NCBI GenBank assembly: GCA_020809705.1
Contig: CP085832.1
Span: 2,790,001-2,854,000 of the forward strand
Source of the DNA: Calonectria ilicicola
Taxonomy: Eukaryota; Ascomycota; Sordariomycetes; Hypocreales; Nectriaceae
DNA length: 64,000 nt
Reading direction: 5' to 3'
Within the stretch, counting starts at the first letter, position 1. Every line of letters begins with the position of its first letter. A model generated the notes under the pieces. The model made no database searches and was not told where the DNA came from. It saw only the letters and a list, made by a program, of their open reading frames with translations. Both the position numbers and the translations under genes were made by a program. Shown in pieces: positions 45,064-55,263 of this stretch.

Positions 45064-47283
45064 ATGGTTCGACAACCACGGCAGCGCCCAATTTCTTGTC
45101 ATTTTTGCAGGTCGCGCAAACTGCGGTGCAGTCGCAACGTCCCGTGCTCCAACTGCTCATCCCGCGGACTACCATGCTCGGAATCACAGGACCCACCACG
45201 ACAGTGTCAGTCCGGGGTTACAAAGAAGCCATCCAGCAGCTTGAACTCTAATGCGGATATTTTGAGCCGGTTAGAGAGGTTAGAGGCTCTATTATCGGAT
45301 CGGGATAAACATCCCGAGACTGCATCGGCTCCACCCCAAGTTGCCACTGTCTGGGTGGTTGATGCCAAGACTGAGGTCCCGGCGTCCCAGCAGCCATCAC
45401 CACCACAGCCTTTATCATCCAATGTTTTAAATTTAACAGCGGATGCATTGTTCCTGGAAAGACAGTGCCTAGGCCCGAAACTAAGCGTAAGTCTTTGGTT
45501 TGGATATCGGTTGAGCCACGCCACTTATATATCCATACCAGGATTCCGTACCCGCAGACAGAATCACCTTTCGTGTTTGTCCAATTTCTACCATTACGGC
45601 ATCATCCTCAACGTATATTTTCGAGGCCCCTATCATTCCATCCTCATCATTATCCTTCGAGCCCACAAAATGTATATGGTTACCTCAGAAAGATGAGGTG
45701 AAATTCTTGATAGACAAGTACCTGCTCGGTGTCTCTCACATCCGCAACATTGTCCATGGTCCGTCGTTGCAGTCCGTGGTGGACCACGTCTACGACAGTT
45801 TTCAACAAGGCACAGAGATATCAGTAGGATATGCTGTTTTACTACTTTCCATTTGTGCCGATGTCACATATTCGTGGACGCCCCGCGATGGAAAGTGCGC
45901 TCTATTCAGCAGTAGTGAAGAAGCAAATTCGCAGGCTTTCTTTTGGCTCAAAGAAGGCTTTGATCTTATGGAACACTCACAACATGGTGCACATGTTTCA
46001 ATCGAATTAATACAGGGTATTTTATTGCTAAGCTTTGTGCTATGCAATATGGAAGGAGTATCTGTTCGAGTAAGAGCTCATATTGCAAAAACCATCACTC
46101 TCGCTCGTGAGCTTGGATTGCATCGCCTAGACCACCCGAATAATGGACACTTGGCCCAGGTTGGGAGGAGCGAAATAAAAACCGAGGTTGGCCGGAGGGT
46201 GTGGTGGTATCTCGCAGCTACAGACTGGTATGTGGCAATACAATATACAATATGATCGCGCTGAACCCTGACAATGAACATAGGTTGATGGCGCGGTTCC
46301 CTGGCCCACACGAGGGCACATACAATATAAACCCACAACACATGGCTGTTAAAAAACCATTGAATATAAACGATGACAGTCTGGTTGACGGGGAATTGCC
46401 TATTAGTCTTCCAATGGAGGAGCCAACAGGCATGTCCTACTTTCTGCAAAGGCTTCGCCTGGCAGAGCTTTCTCGATCCTTTGTAGACACCATGTCCCTT
46501 GCAAAAACTGATCCATGCAGTCTTGGATATGATCTCGTTCAGGAACTAGATGATGCAATCGACCGTTTAATGCGGGAGCTCCCTGCTTTTTTCAACACGG
46601 AGTACAGTGAACTTCGACAGCTTCCGCTTACAGACCCACGGCGTTCGCCTTCTGTCATTGTTCAACGACATGTTCTCAATTTATTTGTTCATGGCCAACG
46701 ATGCAAGTTGCACCTGCCATACCTGGTCCGGGGCACCGTTGATGCTGCGTATGCCCATTCTCGAGAGATGTGTCTCAAAACTGCCGGGACCATTGTCGAC
46801 ATGGAGCACCAACTGGAAAACGAAGGCGTTCCATTTGTTGCAACTAGGCTCCGGTTATCAATGGCAATGCATAGTGTGTTTATCGCTGCCATTGCTTTTA
46901 TGATTGACCTATGTCTCATACCGAACGAGGATAAAACCATGAGCCGAGCACGAATGGCTCAAGTGTGGAGGATCCTAGAGGATGCCAGCGAACACTCTCC
47001 TCCTGCTTCAAAGCTAAAGGAGCTCTTAGGTCAAATAATGAAAAAGTACAAGGTATCATTACCTACGTCCAAATCAAGGGTCTCGGAGTCTATGGAAGGC
47101 GGTTGGGGTGGCGTACCTCCACTCACACCTGCATCGGGTACAAATCCAGGGCTTCCAGCAGTCACAAGCCCAGAAAATCCTATTTTTGCATTCCCAGAGT
47201 TGGTGAATTTAGAATCGGGTATGGATCTTGATGGTATCGACTGGGAAAGCATTTTGTGGAATTTAGATACATCCATCATGTAA
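45064..47283 (+). CDS. Zn(II)2Cys6 transcription factor, fungal-specific TF domain
   Basis: Spliced CDS join(45064..45486,45542..46227,46284..47283), 702 residues. The zinc cluster is at the N-terminus: C12, C15, C22, C28, C31, C38 (CX2CX6CX5CX2CX6C), with RSRKLRC between. A short heptad-like segment (ILSRLERLEALLSD) may dimerise. The fungal-specific TF domain spans about residues 200-560 and includes FLIDKYLLGVSHIRNIVHGPSLQSVVDHVYDSF, RAHIAKTITLARELGLHR and RRVWWYLAATDWLMARFPG, the last across the second intron. A C-terminal acidic tail (MDLDGIDWESILWNLD) resembles an activation domain. It lies next to, and diverges from, the MFS transporter it may regulate. The targets cannot be proven from sequence. 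Confidence 0.9.
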
Positions 47284-48324
47284 CGCGAGCTGTGTTAGCA
47301 CAGGACATACCATATCAATAGATGTATATGAGTAAATAATGCAATGGCATAAACACATCTTTGACCAAGGACACGGTCGTAGTTACATGCTACACGCAGA
47401 GGTGCGACATGGAAGGCAAAAAATTGGCCAATACATCAATGATAAATGCACGGCAAGATACTCTAGGGTAAGAGTTGGTACACGCAATCGATGTTAGGAT
47501 TGCTGATATTTGGCATGCTCTTCAATTATGACAAGTGAGGGTACGTAACACACGATGGGTAAAAAATTCTAGAATTGGTCCAAGTAAGCTGCGAAGGTCC
47601 ATTCTCGTACAACTTCTAACGTTCCTTATTTTGACGACGGTGTGGCGTTTTTCAATGGTTCAGATGCTGACTCAGGGCTTTTGCGGGAGGTCTGATCAGC
47701 GAATAAACCTGGTACGGTAGAGTGAGGCAGGATAGAGAAGTCCTTACTGCAAAAGAGGGTCTTTACGGAGAGCCTCGGCCATAAAGACTGGCTGAAAAGT
47801 GTAGTATCCTGCCGAGGGAGTGAGCCTTTGGGGTTATTGAATGTGGATTTTGCCAGGCTCACCTCCGACAACGCCGCAGAAAACCGTCAGGGCAAGAGGC
47901 AACGCTCTTTCAAACACACTCATTTTGAAAGTACTAAAAAAAGAAAATTAAAAAAACAGAAAAGGGTAAGAGGGAAACGCGATAGGCAGAGAGACGCTTC
48001 TGTAAAGTCCCAAATTGCCGAACAATGTTGAGTGGACCGTGACCAGCAGTGGATTGTTCCAGCAGTTCCAGGCATGTCAAGTTTCCTCGGCGGCCCCACT
48101 TCCGCCATCCACAGTGGCGCGCCATCTCTGACCAGAACGCGTCTCTCAACCCGACCGCGTCCCCCGCCACGCTCTGAACAGGACAGGGCTCTAATTAACG
48201 GACTCTCGTTTCGCGACCCACGCCCCCCATGACACAAACACATACAGATGACGATTTTGTATCTTTCTCCACAGACCTGGATATTGAGAACTCTGCATCA
48301 ATGATGTGATGAACATTGAGAACC
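47284..48324. other. Intergenic region Zn2Cys6 regulator / mms22
   Basis: 1 kb without a supported gene. A short A-rich stretch with AAAAAAGAAAATTAAAAAAA lies at about 47936-47958. Sequence from about 48060 is GC-richer and probably the mms22 promoter and leader. A 52-codon frame starting at the ATG 48074 has no recognisable features. Confidence 0.5.
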
Positions 48325-51300
48325 ATGGTTGACTGGAAGGAGCTGGGAGAAATCCCGGATTCAGAGGATGAAGATGGTTTTGACAGCCAGGAATTGGCAA
48401 CCATGCCTGCTCCCGTATCGGCCCCCATATTGGCTCCTGGACTTGCCCCGACGAGAATATCGAAAACCACCGGAGGTGTCGCTGGGAGAGTAGCCTCGCA
48501 TGAACAAGAGAGGGAAACAGAGCAGGATATATGGGATGTACCCGAATCTCCGAAGCCACCGGAACGACAACTCACGACGAACCCGCGACCATCAGAACCA
48601 ATTACACTTGACTCGTCACCGCTGTCCTCACCACTGTCATCACCGCTGTCGTCCGTTCGTAGCGATATAGATCTCCCTCCTGTAGATCCTGCCTCAGCTC
48701 CTCGACTCGCCACGACGGATTTCGACTCGCCACGACTGGCCGAGACTGTGCATCAACATGTGGAGGAGGACGAAATTTCCAGAAGCCATGCCGAGCTGTC
48801 GTCGCCACCTCCAGATTTTAGTGTTGGTGATACAAACCCTTTACCATCGGTGCTGGCTAGTTTGTCAGGCACACTTCTGGCTAACAACCATGAACCGAAC
48901 CATGGCATTGAACAACAGGCAGCCCATCAAGCGGCCATAAGGTATGAGCGGTCCCTTCGCCCACGCAAACCGATCCAAGAACATCCATATTTGCTGGAAA
49001 ACGCACACTACAGCAATCTGCTGAGGCAAAATGGAGTTCGGCCTTTGAGAGTAGCCATTGAGGCTGAGAGGAGACGACGGCAACATGCATCTCAGGATGA
49101 GGATTTTGAAGATGATAGCCAGGAATCAAGAGTACCTGAAATTTCGGACGAGAGCCAATTCAATGGACTGGAAGATTTTCTGGATGGGGTGAATAACCTC
49201 ACCGTTCCATCGCCCTCGCCGCCCAAAACTTCGCCTTTCAATGACCGCGCCGGCCCTAGCAGCCAAGCCAGTTCGACAGGTGACACAGATAGCACGAGCT
49301 TGCCTGGAGAAGATCTTCCTTCACTGGAAGACTTGCTGAATCATCCATCGCAGCCAGCCTCTAGAAAAGGAACGAAGCGAAAGAGTTCTCCTTTGCGTTC
49401 CTCCACGCGAAAGCGAAAGCGGTATGATATTGTCGACAGTGATCCACTTGAGCCTGCGGTCATTCTGAGATTGGGACCGAGATCGCTGGACTCTCCCGCT
49501 GCAGAGCGGAGCTTAAGGCGAAGTCCAGAACGTCGTACACCTCTGGTTGACGAACTCCAGTCCTCTCAAGTACAATCCCCAACGCCAGCAGCTGTGCATG
49601 CGAGCAATTCCGCACCTTCTGCACCACCATATTTAGCTATTGCCAGCAATTCTGAAGATGAGCTTATCCGAGATGAAGCCGCCGCGCTCGATGAAGCTTC
49701 TGTCTCTGGGACGGAGTCTGAGAGTGGCTCTGAACTGGTTCACGCTGTTGGGCGTCGCATTAGAGGAGTCCTCCCGGCATCATGGCTTCGTCTGGATCAA
49801 CAATCTGCTCGAATGAAGAACCAGAAGAACGGTCCAAAAAGACAAATAGAGCAGTCACCCGAACGAGAACATAGACGTGGTGTGGCACAGAGAAGACAAG
49901 CTGCACCGCGTGCCTCGGCAGCACCAGAGCTCTATTTCGATGACTCTGATGACGACCTGCCGGCTTCGCGACAGAAAACTACGGATGATGTATTTCATCA
50001 CCAAACCAGTCTCTTCTTTGAAGATTCTCGCCAATCGGCTTCTACTATCCCACAAGACTCAGTCTCAGATGACGGAGTGTCCGTAGTCGAAGATGATTGG
50101 GTAGATCCCATGTTACCTGGAAGAAAACGGCAGTTGAAGTTGTCAGAGTCTTTCCGAGGCGCACTGAAAAGATCCAAGACTGCAAGTAACCGAAATAAAA
50201 CCCCGTCATCAAAACCTCGTCAACCTAGAATTACAAGCATGCTCAATGGATCTCAAGCTATGCTACCATCGCCAAAGGGATTGGTCAAGAGGAAATATCG
50301 GCAGTCTAATGTCGGTCACAAGTCGAAGGGGAACAAGAAACGAAGACAAACGCAAAATTCGAGAAAACCCGCACCACGACTTAGTATCCTTGATGTGATA
50401 GAACCAACTGCTCCTCGTTTCTTGAAGATTGCCGCTCGAGCAGCCAATCGTCGCCGTGATATGGGAAGGTCAAGCCCCAGCAAAAAGTTAATCCGACTTG
50501 GCACTCGTGAAGACCATTTGGATGCTGTGTCAGTTCTCACCGATTGGAAATCTGGTTCCATTCCTCAGCGATCATCTGTCTCTGCAGCAAAGAAACAAGG
50601 GCGGACCAAGGTTGGGCAAATGAAGGAGCCCCTCAGTGAGACATCCCCGAACCTCTCAACCATGAAAAAACAGCAGCTACCATCTTCACCCGGACCCCGT
50701 CGACTAGTTAGATACGTTACCACAGGAGGGACCGTCAAATACCAGTCTGATCGGACCACTCAGCCATCTGTGTCGAAACCGCGTCCTCGCGCGAGCAATC
50801 AATTGACCCGGTCTGGTTCTGGTGCTGCTCGGCTAGCTCAATTGGAAATGGATGAAACAGACCAAACTGGCAGTTTTATGTTCAATGCTACGAAAAGACG
50901 GTTGGACCGTCTATATCGGAAACAGCATAAAAACTTCTCAAACTCTAGCATGTTGACTCTCGCCGAAACATCAAATGATTCTCCATATCACGCTAGCCCT
51001 CCACCAGAGGAAAACCCGATTTCTCTGCGTATTGTAAGCCCACATGACATTGAAAAGCGAAAATCTCGTTATCGAAAAAGCACTAAACCTCAAAAACTCG
51101 ACGTCGAGGCACCCCAGTATAGTCGGGCGAATGACCCGATTCCTATCGAGCCTCCTTCACATCCTGGGCCTCAAGCGGATTCCAGAGCGGACAAACTGCA
51201 AGGCTTGGGGCCCTATGGAACCGAGTATACACACCACTTTGAAGCATTCCCTCTCGACTGCCATGTCTACTTCCATGAATCGACCTTAATTGGCAGTGGT

Positions 51301-54300
51301 ATACTGGAGTCGATATCTGGCCCCACCTATTGCCAGAGGTTTTTCGATATGCGCCCTCGCTCATCATACAGCCTTGGCGATCAGACACTGAGATGGGGAT
51401 CGTGGGACGCCCAAGTCTCATCTGAATTGGGCGTAGTGCTCGATTTCATCGCAGAGCAGCTCGAGCGGACACCACAGCATTGCAATTTAAACCAACCACT
51501 GCCTGCTCTCACTGCTATGAGTTTTGTCATGCAATTTATGCTGAACTCACTGAGCCTCGTTGAACCGACTAGTGCCAAATCATTTGTATGTAGGATGCTT
51601 GAAGTCCTGCGAAGCTTCAATGGGCGCATTAAAATACTCTTGAGTACCAATAGTACCGACATCAATACCGGGCGTGATCGAATGGCGAGCATTTATGATC
51701 GCCTGTTAATCATTGGATTACTAGTTCTGAGGCTTTGTCAGAATGATACATCTTTGATGAGCGAGCAATTTCAAATGGAAGACTTGCTGAAAGAACTGGC
51801 AAAGACGGCTACTTCTTCTCTTTTGATGGCAGGACTGCATGAAGTTGAGACAGTGTATAGGAAACTTCATGACTCTAGATTCCGTGAGAAGGGCCTTAAA
51901 GATAACGTTCCTCTCTTTCATTCATGGGTGACTGTGAGGAGCGTCTTGGAGAAAGCTCGAATTTCTCGGGCATCTTTCTGGGACGTTGTATACACTGCCC
52001 TGGTGACTCCGGAGTCTACAAACAGTCTTGATGCGGGTGAACATGAGAGATTATGGAAGAGTATGTTCACCTTGCTGCCTCTCACTGAATTTAATGATCG
52101 CGGCATGATTATTGCTGGTAGCAGGCATGATTCTGCCGTTGATGGCTGGACACTACCACAAAAGTTGATGAAGAAAGTATTTCACCTTTACCAGAATAAT
52201 GCGCGTCAATCTCCCAGCTTTAACAACTACTGTCGGGCCTTGGTTGGGCGATGCCATTACCTCGTCCAACAATGGGGCTGGCGCAAGTGCGTGGCTGTGG
52301 TTGGCGTTATCTTTGACTTCTTTGGCTCCCAGAACTTGGCTCACCTGCGCAACGAGGAAGTGTTCAGATCCCCTAGGTTCCTCGAAGAGCTTGCTGGTAA
52401 CCCATTGCTTGCCATAGAGAAGGAAGATCGGTGCTTTCATATCTTCTTGAAGCTCGTGGCTTTGAGCATCCGCAAATTAAAGGAGGTCGGCTCAACTAAC
52501 GACATTCGAAATTTGATTGCTCGCACGATGCCAAACCATAACCGACAACATTTGAAGGAACAGACGATTCACGAACGTGACTTGGCGGCTTTGAGGAATC
52601 ACCATGATCTCCTCTGTACACTGTTTTGGGCGTCTCCGCCTGACCTTAGGCCTGGCGCCCACTTGATCGAACGACTTGTTGCTCCAGCTAGTTCTCATAA
52701 GGAAGCATGTTTGATAAACTTTCGGGCTTGGAGCCAACTCGCAAAGTTTATAATTGCTTCAGGCGAGGCAACGACATCTTTTAAACCGTTCTCCCAATGG
52801 AGAAACAATTTCTTCCAATCCATTATTCAGCAATTTGATTCTGTGGCTTCAGATATGCATCAGCAATTCCTGGCACTGTCCAAAGATGCTACAAACGAAA
52901 TCAGTTCAGACATGGTTGATGCGATGGTATCCTTGAACAGGGCTGCTATTATGGATGTCATTCATTTCTCAGTCAGTGCTTCTCTCCAAGTGATGCGAAA
53001 TGCTCCTGATTTGGAATCTGCAACTTTCGCCTTGAATACCCTTCAATTACAACAAATATTCAAGCATTTCAGTGCATGCCCACCAGAACTCGATTGGTCA
53101 ATACTTCAATCCTCACTAGCCACCTTAGAAATCTTTTTGACTCGAATAGAGGAATTCAAGAATAATGAGGACTCTCAACAGAGTGAAAGCCAGATACTGG
53201 ATTCTGCACAAGCTGATGATGCCATCCTGGTTCTTGACCACGATTTGTCTGGCAGTTTTTTCTCAATGGCACGATGCGTTATTTCTGCCCGTGGGGATAG
53301 AGACCTTGCAGCTCTAGCAGCAGTTGCCAAGCTGACGTGTACTGAGATGGTCATTTCACTATCTGCTAGGTTGGGGATTAAGTTTATGAATGGAGGCCTC
53401 ATCAGGTTCTGCGACATGTTCAAGTTTGGCAAGTATGGGCTGTTTGAAGATGTTCCTTCTAAAATTGGCCTTGAGCAGCGCAAGTACTTGGTTTTGTTCA
53501 TTACTACCATCCTCAAACACGAATTCGATGATTTTAGTAACGTAGGATTTACGCTTCTTGAAACTTGGATGTTGTCGATTGTTAAACCGCGCAAATATCT
53601 CGCATATGAGAATCAGTTTGCTCAACAATTACAACGGCATGGAAAGCAGTTTGTACCTGAAGCTGTCGAAGGACTTGTCACCAATACCGACTACAACACA
53701 AACCGAGATATGTTCGAATTTGCGATATCTTGGATGCGAAGGTCGCTTCGAGATGCTGGTCCAGCATTGAAAAAGCTTATTATGGCGGAGTATTCCAAGA
53801 CGCTCAAAGCTGTGATGCTACAGTTTAAAGGCGACTTGCGTACTGTATCACAAGATACAATAGAGCATCCAGGCTACGTAGCCTTCACCCGAGATATTAT
53901 CACACTCATCAGAGCCCATGGCTCAGAGATATGCACTGTGGATGACTTCTTCTATCAAATTACCAAGGAATACTCTCCTTCCGTGCAAGATCCCCAGCTC
54001 CAAGTTGCTGGCATGCTTTCTTATGGACTACGGCTGGGCGAAGGCGATGCCAGAGTCATTCACCAACTCTTCTTCTTCCTGTTCAACAACTTCAAAATGT
54101 CGCTGATTAACGATAGGCTTCGTGATGAAGTTAAATTACTTCACAGGGGGATGAAAAACCGGGGGATCTCGAACTTTATTTTTGGCAAGATGCTGCCAGC
54201 TATTATTCGAGCGGCATTTGCTGAAACCTCAGCGTATCCACTAGTTGACGTTTATACTGAGGCGTTACATGTGTTGCTAGGCAGTCACAATGTGCCATAT

Positions 54301-54924
54301 AAACTGACAGAAGAGATTTTGCCGTCTTTGCTGGTTACTATTGAGGCCCTCGTTGCTGGGTTGGAAAAAATGCGGCATATCAATGGTTCTCTGAAAGAGG
54401 AGCAAATTCATCTGTTGACACAGATGTTGTCAATAACCAACATTTTGTGGCCTTCATTCCACGTGTTTTCAATGTCCAAGAAGCCATCGGCAGTCTTGAA
54501 ACACATATGTAAAGCGTTTGAGTACTTGGGCAAGGGTGTCGAAACGGCCGAAAAATATATCGGCGATATCCTTGATCTCGAAGACTATTCCCTTAAAGGC
54601 AATCTTCTTCTGGCTGGTTTGCGCCGACCTATAACCGACTCATCTCAAGTGGAGTCGTACACTAAAAACTTTATTGACAACATTGTTAATGATGTAAGAA
54701 GAAATTGGATTGTCACACCAAGCAAGATTAGTATTCAAGCCCCAGGAAAGGGGCGTGGGGTATCAGCGACCCAATCCGGCCAGGGAGTGGACAGTCCGGT
54801 ATGGGATATGCAAAGACTAGTAAGAGGTTTGTATGAACAGATTAAGTTGTGTAATGATTGGCATTGCAAGGTGTTTAGCGGAGAGCCTTCCGACCAGATG
54901 CATTCCATGAACATTGTATTTTAA
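48325..54924 (+). CDS. mus7: Mms22/Mus7-family replication-repair protein
   Basis: Intronless CDS of 2199 residues, the largest gene here. Mms22/Mus7 proteins work with the Rtt101/Cul8-type ubiquitin ligase at stalled replication forks and protect against methylation damage and topoisomerase poisons. The N-terminus begins MVDWKELGEIPDSEDEDGFD, a conserved fungal Mus7 start. It is followed by about 900 residues of low-complexity, Ser/Pro/Arg-rich sequence with basic patches (STRKRKRYD, KGNKKRRQ) that may be nuclear signals. From about residue 960 a long alpha-helical region carries the family homology (GPYGTEYTHHFEAFPLDCHVYF, SFNNYCRALVGRCHYLVQQWGWRK, NEVSLINDRLRDEVK-like helices), ending EQIKLCNDWHCKVFSGE. 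A Ser-Pro-Leu repeat (SSPLSSPLSSPLSS) occurs near residue 95. It lies 339 bp ahead of orc5 on the same strand. Confidence 0.88.
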   Translation: MVDWKELGEIPDSEDEDGFDSQELATMPAPVSAPILAPGLAPTRISKTTGGVAGRVASHEQERETEQDIWDVPESPKPPERQLTTNPRPSEPITLDSSPLSSPLSSPLSSVRSDIDLPPVDPASAPRLATTDFDSPRLAETVHQHVEEDEISRSHAELSSPPPDFSVGDTNPLPSVLASLSGTLLANNHEPNHGIEQQAAHQAAIRYERSLRPRKPIQEHPYLLENAHYSNLLRQNGVRPLRVAIEAERRRRQHASQDEDFEDDSQESRVPEISDESQFNGLEDFLDGVNNLTVPSPSPPKTSPFNDRAGPSSQASSTGDTDSTSLPGEDLPSLEDLLNHPSQPASRKGTKRKSSPLRSSTRKRKRYDIVDSDPLEPAVILRLGPRSLDSPAAERSLRRSPERRTPLVDELQSSQVQSPTPAAVHASNSAPSAPPYLAIASNSEDELIRDEAAALDEASVSGTESESGSELVHAVGRRIRGVLPASWLRLDQQSARMKNQKNGPKRQIEQSPEREHRRGVAQRRQAAPRASAAPELYFDDSDDDLPASRQKTTDDVFHHQTSLFFEDSRQSASTIPQDSVSDDGVSVVEDDWVDPMLPGRKRQLKLSESFRGALKRSKTASNRNKTPSSKPRQPRITSMLNGSQAMLPSPKGLVKRKYRQSNVGHKSKGNKKRRQTQNSRKPAPRLSILDVIEPTAPRFLKIAARAANRRRDMGRSSPSKKLIRLGTREDHLDAVSVLTDWKSGSIPQRSSVSAAKKQGRTKVGQMKEPLSETSPNLSTMKKQQLPSSPGPRRLVRYVTTGGTVKYQSDRTTQPSVSKPRPRASNQLTRSGSGAARLAQLEMDETDQTGSFMFNATKRRLDRLYRKQHKNFSNSSMLTLAETSNDSPYHASPPPEENPISLRIVSPHDIEKRKSRYRKSTKPQKLDVEAPQYSRANDPIPIEPPSHPGPQADSRADKLQGLGPYGTEYTHHFEAFPLDCHVYFHESTLIGSGILESISGPTYCQRFFDMRPRSSYSLGDQTLRWGSWDAQVSSELGVVLDFIAEQLERTPQHCNLNQPLPALTAMSFVMQFMLNSLSLVEPTSAKSFVCRMLEVLRSFNGRIKILLSTNSTDINTGRDRMASIYDRLLIIGLLVLRLCQNDTSLMSEQFQMEDLLKELAKTATSSLLMAGLHEVETVYRKLHDSRFREKGLKDNVPLFHSWVTVRSVLEKARISRASFWDVVYTALVTPESTNSLDAGEHERLWKSMFTLLPLTEFNDRGMIIAGSRHDSAVDGWTLPQKLMKKVFHLYQNNARQSPSFNNYCRALVGRCHYLVQQWGWRKCVAVVGVIFDFFGSQNLAHLRNEEVFRSPRFLEELAGNPLLAIEKEDRCFHIFLKLVALSIRKLKEVGSTNDIRNLIARTMPNHNRQHLKEQTIHERDLAALRNHHDLLCTLFWASPPDLRPGAHLIERLVAPASSHKEACLINFRAWSQLAKFIIASGEATTSFKPFSQWRNNFFQSIIQQFDSVASDMHQQFLALSKDATNEISSDMVDAMVSLNRAAIMDVIHFSVSASLQVMRNAPDLESATFALNTLQLQQIFKHFSACPPELDWSILQSSLATLEIFLTRIEEFKNNEDSQQSESQILDSAQADDAILVLDHDLSGSFFSMARCVISARGDRDLAALAAVAKLTCTEMVISLSARLGIKFMNGGLIRFCDMFKFGKYGLFEDVPSKIGLEQRKYLVLFITTILKHEFDDFSNVGFTLLETWMLSIVKPRKYLAYENQFAQQLQRHGKQFVPEAVEGLVTNTDYNTNRDMFEFAISWMRRSLRDAGPALKKLIMAEYSKTLKAVMLQFKGDLRTVSQDTIEHPGYVAFTRDIITLIRAHGSEICTVDDFFYQITKEYSPSVQDPQLQVAGMLSYGLRLGEGDARVIHQLFFFLFNNFKMSLINDRLRDEVKLLHRGMKNRGISNFIFGKMLPAIIRAAFAETSAYPLVDVYTEALHVLLGSHNVPYKLTEEILPSLLVTIEALVAGLEKMRHINGSLKEEQIHLLTQMLSITNILWPSFHVFSMSKKPSAVLKHICKAFEYLGKGVETAEKYIGDILDLEDYSLKGNLLLAGLRRPITDSSQVESYTKNFIDNIVNDVRRNWIVTPSKISIQAPGKGRGVSATQSGQGVDSPVWDMQRLVRGLYEQIKLCNDWHCKVFSGEPSDQMHSMNIVF

Positions 54925-55263
54925 TGAGCATTGATAGGCGTTGTGAATTACAGGGCGCGAAAAAAAACACACAAGTCCTGTTTTGGATGTAGGCGATCAT
55001 GGACCGGCGGGAAATTATAGAAACACAGCATTGCATGAATTTGAATTGATGAGAACTGAGCCAACGATATTCCCCTAATTATTTCTTTTTAGGCTTGTAT
55101 GGAGCGGAAGTGGTCTCTTGAGATTACCGGGAATTTCCCGGGTGACGTATGGTGGCTACTGCACTGGCGACGCGCCAAACGCGTTTCTGGGGTTCAAGAC
55201 GAAGTTAGAAATTGCTAATTCTTCGACAAACAGGTTGAGTGCGACTTGTTCAGGCGCATAGCC
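54925..55263. other. Intergenic region mms22 / orc5
   Basis: 339 bp: mms22 3' UTR plus orc5 promoter. It includes ACGCGCCAAACGCGTTT (about 55170-55186), close to an MCB (ACGCGT) G1/S box. No gene supported. Confidence 0.5.
55171..55186. promoter_or_regulatory. MCB-like ACGCG pair upstream of orc5
   Basis: Two ACGCG cores flank CCAA at about 55170-55185 (GACGCGCCAAACGCGTTT), about 80 bp before the orc5 ATG. The second core reads ACGCGT, the MluI cell-cycle box bound by MBF in yeasts. The segment also contains a CGCGCCAAA E2F-like core. Whether it works in this fungus is unknown. Confidence 0.45.

Noticed and set aside
42606..47283. Possible secondary-metabolite cluster (transporter plus regulator)
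   Set aside because: No polyketide synthase, peptide synthetase, terpene synthase or tailoring gene is nearby. The neighbours are cox5 and mms22.
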